From: CAYUPI01 sp964446585
GTDB lineage: Bacteria > Verrucomicrobiota > Verrucomicrobiia > Limisphaerales > UBA8199
Length of the DNA: 36,975 nucleotides
NCBI GenBank assembly: GCA_964446585.1
Contig: CAYUPI010000056.1
Location: forward strand, 1 to 36,975
Direction of reading: 5' to 3'
Both the position numbers and the translations under genes were made by a program. Shown piece after piece: positions 1-7,932 of the stretch (its first letter is position 1; every line of letters begins with the position of its first letter). The notes beneath the pieces were generated by a model. That model saw only the letters and a list, made by a program, of their open reading frames with translations, was not told the DNA's origin and searched no databases.

Positions 1-54
1 GAACCATGACAAACAGATCCAGAGTCTGCTGTGCTACCGTTACACCATCGGGCA
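1..54 (-). tRNA. tRNA-Gln (anticodon CUG), 3' part cut by window edge
   Basis: Read on the minus strand from position 54, the sequence gives a 7-nt acceptor strand TGCCCGA, then TG, and a D arm with GTG/CAC stem around the loop TAACGGTAG typical of tRNA-Gln. The anticodon arm GCAGA-CTCTGGA-TCTGT follows (one G-U pair); its loop holds anticodon CTG, which reads CAG. The T arm begins with CATGG-TTC and then leaves the window. The 3' acceptor strand is therefore unseen and acceptor pairing cannot be checked. A promoter lies just upstream. The gene is divergent from nuoF. Confidence 0.86.
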
Positions 55-68
55 AACGTGCGCTTGTA

Positions 69-96
69 AAATTAACCGCTCCAGTTTTGGAGTCAA
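69..96 (-). promoter_or_regulatory. Sigma-70-type promoter of the tRNA-Gln gene
   Basis: On the minus strand a -35 box TTGACT (91-96) and a -10 box TAATTT (69-74) are separated by 16 bp. The -10 box ends 14 nt before the tRNA 5' end, leaving room for a short leader removed by RNase P. Position and box quality agree, but this is a pattern match only. Confidence 0.6.
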
Positions 97-124
97 GGCG
101 TGTTACAGGTTCAAAGAACATCGA

Positions 125-236
125 ACGCTGAAGTGTTGAGCCGTTGAATCGTTGAAACGCTGAATCGTTGAATCGATAAGTAAACAGGCGATGCGTCTGA
201 CCTTACTAAACGATCCATCGATTCAACGGGCCAACA
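125..236. repeat. 8-bp phased repeat element upstream of nuoF
   Basis: From 125 to 180 the sequence runs in strict 8-bp steps: ACGCTGAA, GTGTTGAG, CCGTTGAA, TCGTTGAA, ACGCTGAA, TCGTTGAA, TCGATAAG. After a centre of about 30 bp, reverse-complement units ATCCATCG and ATTCAACG follow at 213-228. The two arms can pair into an imperfect hairpin. The same 8-bp unit in the same arm arrangement recurs at 27884-27950. The element fills most of the space between the tRNA promoter and nuoF, so the nuoF promoter lies in or beyond it; I could not identify that promoter. Confidence 0.8.
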
Positions 237-252
237 AATTAGCGCTGTACCC

Positions 253-1689
253 ATGGCCCAGGACTACAAGCAAATATTGAAATACGCTGACGAACCGGGT
301 TACACGCCCGACATCGAATGCTATCTGCGCCATGGCGGTTACGAGGCGTTGAAAAAGGCCCTGACCCTGCCACCTCGGCCGCTGCCGGATGGCAAAGTTT
401 TGAGCGCTCCGGAGCAGTTGCGCGAGGAGGTCAGGATTTCGGGCCTGCGCGGCCGCGGTGGAGCAGGATTTTCTTGCGGCTTAAAGTGGTCCTTTGTGGA
501 TCGAAAGAGCGGCAAACCGATTTACCTGATCTGCAACGCCGATGAATCGGAGCCAGGAACGTTCAAAGACCGCCAGATTATCTACAAAGATCCGCATCAA
601 CTGCTTGAGGGCACGATCATCGCTTGTTATGCCAATGAGGTGCATCTTGCTTACATCTACATTCGCGGCGAGTTCGTCGCGGGGGCGAAAATCCTGCAGC
701 GCGCGCTGGAAGAGGCCCGCGAAAAAAATTTCCTGGGCAAAAAGATTCTCGGGAGCAGCTATGACCTGGACATCTGGATCCACCGCGGCGCCGGCGCCTA
801 CATTTGCGGCGAGGAAACCGGCCTGATCGAATCGCTTGAAGGCAAGCGTGCCTATCCCCGTATTAAACCCCCTTACTTTCCGGCCGTGCTGGGTCTGTAC
901 ATGTGCCCGACCATCGTCAACAACGTCGAGACTCTCTGCGCCGTCAAGCACATCGTGGCGATGGGAGGTGCGGCCTATGCGAGGCTTGGCACGCCGAATA
1001 ACACCGGCACGCGAATCGTCAGCCTCAGCGGCCACATCAAACGGCCGGGATACTACGAGGTTGAAGTCGGCAAAGTAACCATCGGCCAGCTCATCCATGA
1101 TCCCGCGTTTGGGGGCGGGTTGCGAGACGGGCGTGCACTAAAAGCAGTGATTCCCGGGGGCTCTTCGGCAAAGGTTTTCAAAGCAGGTGAGAAGTTCAGG
1201 CTCCGACGTCGAGGGCCGGACGGCAAAGAGGCCGAGCAGGTGGTGGACATGCTCGATTTGCCCTACGACTTCGATTCGCTCGTCGCCGCCGGCAGCATGT
1301 CCGGCTCCGGCGCGATCATCGTGCTGGATGATTCGGCGGATATCATCGAAGCGCTGTCGAACATTGCAGAATTTTATGCGCACGAGAGCTGCGGGCAATG
1401 CACTCCGTGCCGCGAGGGCTCACTGTGGATGTCCAAGGCCCTCCATCGCCTGACTCATGGCCAGGGCCGCAGGCAGGATGCGGACTATTTGATTAAGATC
1501 GCCGACAACATCCCTGGCGGACGCACGATCTGCGCCTTCGGCGAGGCTTGCGCCTGGCCGGTGCAAAGCTTTGTCGCAAAGTTTAAGGATGAATTTATCG
1601 CCAGAGGAATTGCCGATGAGGCAAAGCGGCGAGAAGAAATTCATGAATCGGTGCCCGAGGAAGGTTTCGCCATCCAGGCACAGGTCTGA
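253..1689 (+). CDS. nuoF: NADH-quinone oxidoreductase subunit F (NADH-binding)
   Basis: This is the peripheral-arm subunit of complex I that oxidises NADH through FMN and passes electrons to the N3 [4Fe-4S] cluster. The 478-residue protein is slightly longer than usual because of N- and C-terminal tails. The NADH/FMN glycine loop is at residues 64-73. The N3 ligands are C380, C383 and C386 in the SCGQCTPCREG motif, with C427 in ICAFGEAC. After the glycine loop the usual Phe-Pro-Thr is Phe-Ser-Cys (72-75), a small oddity. It starts at ATG 253 without a clear Shine-Dalgarno. It is the first gene of a colinear nuoF-N operon, 14 bp before nuoG. nuoE, its usual upstream partner, is absent; a tRNA lies there instead. 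Confidence 0.97.
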   Translation: MAQDYKQILKYADEPGYTPDIECYLRHGGYEALKKALTLPPRPLPDGKVLSAPEQLREEVRISGLRGRGGAGFSCGLKWSFVDRKSGKPIYLICNADESEPGTFKDRQIIYKDPHQLLEGTIIACYANEVHLAYIYIRGEFVAGAKILQRALEEAREKNFLGKKILGSSYDLDIWIHRGAGAYICGEETGLIESLEGKRAYPRIKPPYFPAVLGLYMCPTIVNNVETLCAVKHIVAMGGAAYARLGTPNNTGTRIVSLSGHIKRPGYYEVEVGKVTIGQLIHDPAFGGGLRDGRALKAVIPGGSSAKVFKAGEKFRLRRRGPDGKEAEQVVDMLDLPYDFDSLVAAGSMSGSGAIIVLDDSADIIEALSNIAEFYAHESCGQCTPCREGSLWMSKALHRLTHGQGRRQDADYLIKIADNIPGGRTICAFGEACAWPVQSFVAKFKDEFIARGIADEAKRREEIHESVPEEGFAIQAQV

Positions 1690-1703
1690 ACGCTGAGGGT
1701 TGG

Positions 1704-3404
1704 ATGAACGCCACGCAAACACAAGTGTCACCATCCGGAGTTGCGGTTGAAAGGGTCCGGGTGAGAGTGGATGGTCGAGAACTCGAAGTTGCGAGGACGT
1801 CTCTCGATCCGATTTCGGGAAAACCCCTGCCCACCACCATGATCCAGGCCTGCGCTCTGGCCGAGGTGGATGTGCCGCATTATTGCTATCATCCCAAGCT
1901 GCCAGTGGCGGGCAACTGCCGCATGTGCCTTGTTGAGTTTGGCACCCCCGCGATCGGCCTGGATCGGAAACCGATCCTGAACCCTGACGGGACCACGAAG
2001 ATCACGAAGTCGCCGCGTCCCGCCATAGCCTGCGCCACACCGATTTCGCCCGGGATGGAGATTTACACCCAGACGCCCGCGGTAAAGCAGATGCGCGAAG
2101 GCGTGCTCGAGTTCCTGATGATCAACCATCCACTGGATTGCCCGATTTGCGATCAGGCCGGCGAGTGCAAATTGCAGGAATATTCTGTGGACTACGGTCA
2201 GTCCGAGAGCCGCTTTGTTGAATCCAAGGTGCACAAACCCAAGCGAGTGGAGCTGGGCCCGCGCATTATGCTGGATGACGAGCGGTGCATTTTGTGCTCG
2301 CGCTGCATCCGGTTCACGAAAGACATCGCCGGTGACGACGCGCTTGGAATCGTCAACCGGGGCGGTCACAGCACGCTCACAGCGTATCCGGGTAAAGCCT
2401 TCGATAACAATTACACGCTCAATACTGTGGATATTTGCCCGGTGGGGGCGCTTACATCGAAAGACTTCCGATTCCAGATGCGCGTTTGGTTCCTAAAGGA
2501 AACGAAAAGCATCTGCGCCAGTTGCGCAACGGGTTGCAACATCACGATCGGCTCGCGCGAAGACAAAATCTATCGCTTTGAGCCGCGTGAGAATGATGCT
2601 GTCAACTCCTGTTGGATGTGTGATTACGGACGGCTCAATTACAAGTGGATTGGACGGAAGGACAGGCTGATGGAAGTTCGGGGACCGAAATCCGAAGGCC
2701 GAACTCGGGTTTCTACATGGGCGGAGACGTTGAACGCGGTCTCGGAAAAACTCAAGCAGGTTGCGGCAGGCTCAATCGCCATCATCGCCTCAGCCCGTCA
2801 AACCAATGAGGAGCTGTACCTGCTGTCGAAGCTCGCCCGGAAATTTGGCGCGTTGACTGATTCGGTCCCCCGGCGGGGTGAAGCCGACAAATTGCTGTTG
2901 AGTGCGGACCGCAACACGAACAGTGCGGGCGCGCTGTTGCTGGGCGTCGCCGCCGAGCCGATGGGCGCGAATCTGCCGAAGATTGCACGAGGCATCCGGG
3001 AAGGCCGGATCAAAACGCTGATCGTTTTTGGCGAAGACGTGACCCGGCACGGCCTCGATGCCGGTGTTCTGGCCCAACTGGAAACGCTGATCGTGAGCGA
3101 TATTTTGCCGAATGAAACGACTCAGCTTGCGCATTATCTCTTACCCGGATGCGCCCCCGCGGAAAAACACGGCAGCTTTACCAACAACAAAGGACGGGTT
3201 CAGAGATTCATGAAAGCAGTCGAGCCGCCTGGTGCAGCGCGGCCCGAATGGGAATTCCTGCACGAGTTGCTCTTCCAGATCGTCGACCAAAATGGCTATG
3301 TCAGTCTCGAGGGTTCGTTCAACCTGATGGCGACGGAGGTAAGCGCCTTCAGCGGACTAACCTGGGCGGGACTGGGAGATACCGGAAGGACTGTGCCGAT
3401 ATGA
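1704..3404 (+). CDS. nuoG: NADH-quinone oxidoreductase subunit G, short form
   Basis: This is the iron-sulfur wire subunit of complex I. The N-terminal ferredoxin-like [2Fe-2S] domain has C61, C72, C75 and C110. Next is the His-ligated cluster motif H142-x3-C146-x2-C149-x5-C155, then a [4Fe-4S] motif with C195, C198, C201 and C245. A further set, C271-x2-C274-x3-C278 and C303 or C306, resembles the N7 ligands at the start of the molybdopterin-like domain. At 566 residues it is much shorter than E. coli NuoG (about 900), and the C-terminal molybdopterin-type domain is reduced to about 250 residues. The reading frame is intact and the end overlaps nuoH by ATGA, so this looks like a natural short form rather than a frameshift. 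Confidence 0.95.
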   Translation: MNATQTQVSPSGVAVERVRVRVDGRELEVARTSLDPISGKPLPTTMIQACALAEVDVPHYCYHPKLPVAGNCRMCLVEFGTPAIGLDRKPILNPDGTTKITKSPRPAIACATPISPGMEIYTQTPAVKQMREGVLEFLMINHPLDCPICDQAGECKLQEYSVDYGQSESRFVESKVHKPKRVELGPRIMLDDERCILCSRCIRFTKDIAGDDALGIVNRGGHSTLTAYPGKAFDNNYTLNTVDICPVGALTSKDFRFQMRVWFLKETKSICASCATGCNITIGSREDKIYRFEPRENDAVNSCWMCDYGRLNYKWIGRKDRLMEVRGPKSEGRTRVSTWAETLNAVSEKLKQVAAGSIAIIASARQTNEELYLLSKLARKFGALTDSVPRRGEADKLLLSADRNTNSAGALLLGVAAEPMGANLPKIARGIREGRIKTLIVFGEDVTRHGLDAGVLAQLETLIVSDILPNETTQLAHYLLPGCAPAEKHGSFTNNKGRVQRFMKAVEPPGAARPEWEFLHELLFQIVDQNGYVSLEGSFNLMATEVSAFSGLTWAGLGDTGRTVPI

Positions 3405-4450
3405 TCGTCACAGCCAATTCCCCGCCCGACTTCACGCATTTCTTGATTTTCAGCGTGGCGAAAATCATCGGGGTTTTCGCCGTGCTTATGTTCATCGTGG
3501 CATACGCTATTTGGGCGGAACGCAAGCTCTCGGCTGCCATTCAGGATCGGCACGGGCCAAATCGAGTCGGAATTTACGGCCTGTTGCAACCTCTCGCCGA
3601 CGCGATCAAGGCCCTGCTGAAAGAAGACTTTACACCCGCCCATGTCCGCAAAGCCTATTACTGGCTGGCGCCCGCCATCGTCATGATCCCGAGTCTGCTG
3701 ACGGTAGCCATCATTCCTTTTGGCTCGCGGCTAGGCAGTCAAAAGATGGTTATTGCGGACCTGAACGTCGGCATCCTCTACACTTTCGGGATCGTTTCGC
3801 TTGCGGTCTATGGGATCGTGCTGGCGGGTTATGCGGCCAATTCCAAGTATCCTTTCCTAGGCGGCATTCGTTCCAGCGCGCAGATGATTTCGTATGAAAT
3901 CGCGATGGGCATGTCGGTCGTTCCGCTTTTTCTCATCGTGGGTGGGTTGAGGCTGGGTCAAGTGGTCGAATACCAAAGCGGCGGCTGGTTCCATTGGTTG
4001 ATCTTCAAACAACCGGTGTCCTTTGCGATCTTTTTGGCCGCACTGTTTGCCGAGACCAACCGTTTGCCTTTCGATCTGCCGGAGTCTGAGCAGGAATTGG
4101 CCGGCGGTTACAACGTCGAGTACAGCTCGATGAAATTTGCCCTGTTCTTTTTGGGTGAATATGCCGCGATGACCGCGGCTTCGGCGCTGCTGGTGACTCT
4201 TTTCCTGGGGGGCTGGACGCTGCCGATTGCCGGACTCGACCAGCCGGCAACGACGCTGGAGACCGGTGTGGTTCACATCGGCATTTTTCTGGCCAAGATG
4301 CTTTTTGTGGAGTTTATGATTATGTGGGTGCGCTGGATGTGGCCTCGTTTCCGCTACGATCAGTTGATGGATCTGGGCTGGCGACGATTTATACCGCTGG
4401 CGCTGGCGAATATCGTGGCTACCGCAGTCGTACTGTGGCTCCGAAGCTGA
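3401..4450 (+). CDS. nuoH: NADH-quinone oxidoreductase subunit H
   Basis: This is a membrane subunit of complex I that forms part of the quinone chamber and links the peripheral arm to the pump modules. The protein has 349 residues and about eight hydrophobic segments. The family signature is present near residues 40-70: AERK, then QDRHGPNRVG, LQPLAD and the acidic KEDF. The loop with FAETNRLPFDLPE and the GYNVEYSS segment are also typical. The start at 3401 overlaps the nuoG stop (ATGA), indicating translational coupling. An in-frame extension to 3149 would read back through nuoG and is rejected. The next gene, nuoI, follows after 10 bp. Confidence 0.97.
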   Translation: MIVTANSPPDFTHFLIFSVAKIIGVFAVLMFIVAYAIWAERKLSAAIQDRHGPNRVGIYGLLQPLADAIKALLKEDFTPAHVRKAYYWLAPAIVMIPSLLTVAIIPFGSRLGSQKMVIADLNVGILYTFGIVSLAVYGIVLAGYAANSKYPFLGGIRSSAQMISYEIAMGMSVVPLFLIVGGLRLGQVVEYQSGGWFHWLIFKQPVSFAIFLAALFAETNRLPFDLPESEQELAGGYNVEYSSMKFALFFLGEYAAMTAASALLVTLFLGGWTLPIAGLDQPATTLETGVVHIGIFLAKMLFVEFMIMWVRWMWPRFRYDQLMDLGWRRFIPLALANIVATAVVLWLRS

Positions 4451-4460
4451 GTGATCCCCG

Positions 4461-4994
4461 ATGCTGATCGAACGCAAGAAACTGAATCTCTGGGAACGTC
4501 TTTACTTGCCGGCCATCATCGGTGGGTTCAAGGTCACGCTGCGCCACTTTCTAAATAAGAAAGTCACGTTGCAGTACCCCGAAGAGAAATGGGTCGTGCC
4601 CGAAGGTTTTCGTGGCGCGCCATACTTGGTGGCGGATCAGGCGGGTCGGATTAAGTGTGTTTCGTGCCAGTTGTGCGAGTTTGTTTGCCCGCCTAAGGCC
4701 ATCCGCATCACACCTCCTGGGCCGGGCGGCACGCCGGAGGCCGGCAACGAGGAGAAGGCGCCGCGAGAGTTCGAAATCGATATGCTGCGGTGCATCTTTT
4801 GCGGCTTTTGTCAGGAGGTTTGTCCTGAAGAAGCAATTTTCCTGATGAAAGACTACTCGCTAACCGGCACCAGCAGAGAAGAGCTGATTTACGATAAGGA
4901 AAAGCTCCTAGCGTTGGGTGGCGTCCATCAGGACCAGATCAGAAAGTGGCAGCAGAAGGCAGAAGAAGCGAAGGCGCAAGGAGTCGCGCCGTGA
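4461..4994 (+). CDS. nuoI: NADH-quinone oxidoreductase subunit I (2x[4Fe-4S])
   Basis: This peripheral-arm subunit carries clusters N6a and N6b, which pass electrons toward N2 and quinone. The 177-residue protein has two ferredoxin motifs: C66-x2-C69-x2-C72-x3-C76-P and C111-x2-C114-x2-C117-x3-C121-P. The N-terminal helix that packs against the membrane arm is present (residues 8-35). A charged C-terminal tail of about 30 residues is rich in Lys, Glu and Ala. The stop is followed at once by a 7-bp phased repeat element, so nuoI and nuoJ are 139 bp apart in an otherwise tightly packed operon. Confidence 0.97.
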   Translation: MLIERKKLNLWERLYLPAIIGGFKVTLRHFLNKKVTLQYPEEKWVVPEGFRGAPYLVADQAGRIKCVSCQLCEFVCPPKAIRITPPGPGGTPEAGNEEKAPREFEIDMLRCIFCGFCQEVCPEEAIFLMKDYSLTGTSREELIYDKEKLLALGGVHQDQIRKWQQKAEEAKAQGVAP

Positions 4995-5130
4995 TGAAAC
5001 CCGAAAACCGAAAGCCGAAAATCGAAAGAAATCCGAAAATCGAATTCCGAACACCAATCGGCGCTTTCGAATTTCTGGCTTTGGCATTCGAGCTTCCTTT
5101 GAATTTCGGATTTCGGATTTCGGGAATTCT
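4994..5130. repeat. 7-bp phased hairpin element between nuoI and nuoJ
   Basis: The left arm runs in 7-bp steps: CCGAAAA (5001), CCGAAAG, CCGAAAA, TCGAAAG. After a 4-nt insertion it continues CCGAAAA, TCGAATT, CCGAACA. The right arm is the complement, ending in three exact ATTTCGG units at 5103-5123 and then GAATTC. The arms could form a long imperfect stem of about 137 nt in total. Its open frames read as low-complexity peptides (repeated Lys-Pro/Arg-Lys), so it is not coding. The element ends three bases before the nuoJ start codon. Confidence 0.85.
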
Positions 5131-5133
5131 CCA

Positions 5134-5637
5134 ATGAGCGATTTCCTGTTCTACATCTTCGCATTTCTGACGCTGGTATGCGGCTTTCTGGTGATTGCCA
5201 ACCCGTTCAGTCGCAATCCGGTCACGAGCGCCATGTTTCTGGTGCTGACGATAGGCTCGCTGGCCGGTCTGTTCGTCCTTCTGCAGGCATTTTTTCTGGC
5301 GGCAGTGCAAGTGCTCATTTATGCCGGCGCCGTGATGGTGTTGTTCCTCTTCGTCATCATGTTGCTCGATTTGCGTGCCGAAGAGCGTCGCCGCGTCAAA
5401 GTCGCAGGAGTTGTGTGCGCTCTCATTTCCGTCGGGGCCACCCTGGCGATTTTCCTGAGTGCCCTTACCGAGGAAACCCCGCTCCCGGCGGCCGCTTCGC
5501 CCACACTGCAAGGAGGAACCCTTCAACTGGGTCAGCTCTTGTTCCAGCAATACCTGCTGCCGTTCGAAATTGTCTCAGTCCTGCTACTTGTCGCCATGGT
5601 TGGCGTGGTTTTGCTCAGCAAGAAAGATCTCAAATGA
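5134..5637 (+). CDS. nuoJ: NADH-quinone oxidoreductase subunit J
   Basis: This is a small membrane subunit of complex I next to NuoK and NuoA. The 167-residue protein has five hydrophobic segments. It carries the NuoJ features NPVTSAMFLVLT (near residues 28-39) and the third-helix run VLIYAGAVMVLFLFVIMLL, whose pi-bulge region matters for pumping. The start at 5134 is chosen because conserved sequence begins there; the frame stays open upstream through the repeat element but encodes only repeat peptide. There is no clear Shine-Dalgarno; the bases before the ATG are the end of the repeat element. The stop overlaps the nuoK start (ATGA). Confidence 0.95.
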   Translation: MSDFLFYIFAFLTLVCGFLVIANPFSRNPVTSAMFLVLTIGSLAGLFVLLQAFFLAAVQVLIYAGAVMVLFLFVIMLLDLRAEERRRVKVAGVVCALISVGATLAIFLSALTEETPLPAAASPTLQGGTLQLGQLLFQQYLLPFEIVSVLLLVAMVGVVLLSKKDLK

Positions 5638-5945
5638 CTGTCGGCCTCGAACATTATTTGGTGGTGAGTGCTCTCTTATTCGCGCTCGGCTTGCTTGGCG
5701 TGCTGGTCCGCCGCAATCTGCTGGTCATTTACATGGGGCTGGAGCTGATGCTCAACGCCGCCAATCTCGCCCTTGTGGCCTTCTCCCGTTACAGTGTCAA
5801 CCGCGCCCTGGACGGGCAGGTATTCGTGTTTTTTGTAATCACCGTCGCCGCCGCCGAGGTCGCTGTCGGGCTGGCTCTCATTGTCGCGCTCTATCGCAAG
5901 CGTCAAACTGCGCATGTCGAGGACCTCACGATGATGAAGCTCTGA
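5634..5945 (+). CDS. nuoK: NADH-quinone oxidoreductase subunit K
   Basis: This three-helix membrane subunit of complex I is related to MrpC of cation antiporters. The 103-residue length is typical. The conserved Glu in the second helix is seen in YMGLELMLNAANL (residues 33-45). The third helix has the typical FVITVAAAEVAVGLALIV with the second key Glu. The start at 5634 overlaps the nuoJ stop, and nuoL begins one base after the nuoK stop, so the genes are probably translated together. Confidence 0.96.
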   Translation: MTVGLEHYLVVSALLFALGLLGVLVRRNLLVIYMGLELMLNAANLALVAFSRYSVNRALDGQVFVFFVITVAAAEVAVGLALIVALYRKRQTAHVEDLTMMKL

Positions 5946-5946
5946 A

Positions 5947-7824
5947 ATGAACCTTGAAATTCTGCCCTGGCTCATACTTTTCCTGCCGCTGCTGGCTGCG
6001 GCGGTTATTGCGCTGTTCACCCTGCGCGACCCCAAACTCAGCGCCGCACTCTCTATCGGCGCTGTGGTTGGGGGATTTTTCCTGAGCATTGTTTTCCTCG
6101 CAGCTAACGGCTGGGGACCATTGCCGGAGTCCGGCGTCAACTGGCTGGCGATTGGCGAGTTGCGAATTGATTTCGGCCTCCGCCTGGACCCTTTGAGCCT
6201 GGCCATGATGCTCATCGTCACCGGTGTCGCGGGCGTCATCCATATTTATTCCTGGGGGTACATGCGCGATGATCGGGGGTTCTCTCGTTTTTTCGCATCC
6301 CTGAGCCTGTTCACGTTCTCGATGCTCGGAATCGTTCTTGCCAATAACTTTATCCAGCTATTCATCTTCTGGGAACTGGTCGGCGTCTCAAGCTATTTGC
6401 TAATCGGTTTTTGGTTCGAGCGACCAGCGGCCGCTGACGCGGGCAAAAAGGCCTTCATCACGAACCGTTTGGGGGACTTCGGCTTCTTCCTTGGAATCCT
6501 TACGGTTTGGACCTCTTTAGACTCGCTGCACTTCGGCACACTGCAAGCCAAACTCGCTGCCAACCCGAATGCCTTGGCCGGCGCCGCCACCCTCGCCGGA
6601 CTGCTCATCTTCTCCGGCGCCATAGGCAAGAGCGCCCAGTTCCCACTGCACGTTTGGCTACCCGACGCCATGGAAGGCCCCACGCCCGTCAGCGCGCTCA
6701 TCCACGCGGCAACCATGGTCGCGGCAGGCGTCTTCATGCTTTGCCGCGTGTTTTTCCTCCTCGATGTCCCGGGTTCGTACGCCTTGAATGTCATCGCCTG
6801 GGTTGGCGGTTTTACCGCGTTGCTATCAGCCACAATTGCGGTTCAACAAAATGACCTCAAACGCATCCTGGCCTATTCCACGCTTTCACAGCTTGGTTAC
6901 ATGGTAATGGGCGTGGGCTTGCACGGCTCCGCCGCCGCCATGTTTCACCTCAGTACCCACGCCTTCTTCAAGGCGCTGCTCTTTCTCGGCGCCGGCTCCG
7001 TCATTATTGCCCTGCATCACGAACAGGACATTTGGAAAATGGGCGACCTGCGAAAAAAAATGTCGGTGACGTTCTGGACCTTCATCGTGGGCACATTCGC
7101 GTTGGCGGGAGTTTGGCCCTTTAGCGGTTTCTTCAGTAAGGACGCCATCCTTGCCCAGGCGCTGGAACGCCACAATTACGGCTTGTTCGCTCTAGGGATA
7201 GTCGTGGCCGCGCTGACTGCATTCTACATGTTCCGCCTGGTCTTGATCGTGTTCTTTTGCACGGCGAAATCCGATCAGGCCTGTCACGCCGACGAATCCC
7301 CGCCGATCATGCTGTGGCCTCTGCGCGTGTTAGCTGTGTTCAGCTTGATTGGCGGAGTCATCGGCCTCGAAAGTCCTTACGAGAGGCAGTTTCTCGCTCC
7401 TGCCGCAGGACACACCCTCTCCTGGACTGAGCAACTTGCGCTCCCCTTCTCCATTTCGCCACTCGCCGCGATATTGGGGTTGCTGTCAGCAGCTCTAGGT
7501 TTTGGCGCAGCTTACGCACTCTACGCGGGCGCCGCGGCTGACCCGCTGCCGGAAAAACTGGGCGGTCTGGCCCGCGCGATGCGGAACCGCTTTTATTTCG
7601 ACGAGCTTTACCAGGCCACTTTCATTCGCGGTCATGATTTGCTAGCGGCGATCGCTGCCTGGATCGACCGATGGATTATTGCGGGCGTCGCAGTGCGGGG
7701 CACGCACGGCACGACTGAACTCTTTGGCCGCGCGTTGCGTCTGCTGCAAACAGGCAACCTGCAAACGTATGCCTTCCTGTTCGCGCTCGGGGTGGCTCTC
7801 GTACTGTACCTGGCCCTCAGATAA
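5947..7824 (+). CDS. nuoL: NADH-quinone oxidoreductase subunit L
   Basis: This is the distal antiporter-like proton pump module of complex I. The 625-residue protein carries the core antiporter domain and the C-terminal lateral helix with its anchor. The TM5 Glu is E143 in FIFWELVGVSSYLLIGFW. The signature KSAQFPLHVWLPDAMEGPTPVSALIHAATMV is present near residues 223-255, with the key Lys and broken-helix region. The conserved His/Lys run around STHAFFKALLFLGAGSV follows near residue 340. It is one base downstream of nuoK. After the stop, a second phased repeat element separates it from nuoM. Confidence 0.97.
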   Translation: MNLEILPWLILFLPLLAAAVIALFTLRDPKLSAALSIGAVVGGFFLSIVFLAANGWGPLPESGVNWLAIGELRIDFGLRLDPLSLAMMLIVTGVAGVIHIYSWGYMRDDRGFSRFFASLSLFTFSMLGIVLANNFIQLFIFWELVGVSSYLLIGFWFERPAAADAGKKAFITNRLGDFGFFLGILTVWTSLDSLHFGTLQAKLAANPNALAGAATLAGLLIFSGAIGKSAQFPLHVWLPDAMEGPTPVSALIHAATMVAAGVFMLCRVFFLLDVPGSYALNVIAWVGGFTALLSATIAVQQNDLKRILAYSTLSQLGYMVMGVGLHGSAAAMFHLSTHAFFKALLFLGAGSVIIALHHEQDIWKMGDLRKKMSVTFWTFIVGTFALAGVWPFSGFFSKDAILAQALERHNYGLFALGIVVAALTAFYMFRLVLIVFFCTAKSDQACHADESPPIMLWPLRVLAVFSLIGGVIGLESPYERQFLAPAAGHTLSWTEQLALPFSISPLAAILGLLSAALGFGAAYALYAGAAADPLPEKLGGLARAMRNRFYFDELYQATFIRGHDLLAAIAAWIDRWIIAGVAVRGTHGTTELFGRALRLLQTGNLQTYAFLFALGVALVLYLALR

Positions 7825-7833
7825 AGGTGACCG

Positions 7834-7930
7834 AATGAACAGACCCGAAAGCAAGGTTCCGTTTCAGACCTCGTCATTCGAATTCCGGACTTCTTTCGGA
7901 TTTCGTCATTCGGATTTCGGAATTCCCCAA
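7834..7930. repeat. 7-bp phased hairpin element between nuoL and nuoM
   Basis: The right arm, read from 7872, runs CGTCATT, CGAATTC, CGGACTT, a 4-nt slip CTTT, then CGGATTT, CGTCATT, CGGATTT and CGGAATT. The left arm is short and eroded, with CCGAATG and CCGAAAG. The 3' end (CGGAATTCCCCAA, then CG and the nuoM ATG) nearly matches the end of the nuoI-nuoJ element (CGGGAATTCTCCA and ATG). It has the same orientation relative to the operon. The element appears non-coding. Confidence 0.82.
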
Positions 7931-7932
7931 CG

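Noticed and set aside
125..180. Short regular repeats considered as a CRISPR array
   Set aside because: The units are adjoining 8-mers with no spacers, and no cas genes are present.
1704..3404. NuoG considered as truncated by frameshift because of its short length
   Set aside because: All Fe-S motifs are intact and the stop overlaps the nuoH start in the usual coupled form; the frame beyond the stop is used by nuoH. A natural short form is more likely.
4918..5133. Possible N-terminal extension of NuoJ through the repeat element
   Set aside because: It overlaps nuoI out of frame and encodes only low-complexity Lys/Arg/Asn repeat peptide; the conserved NuoJ sequence begins at 5134.
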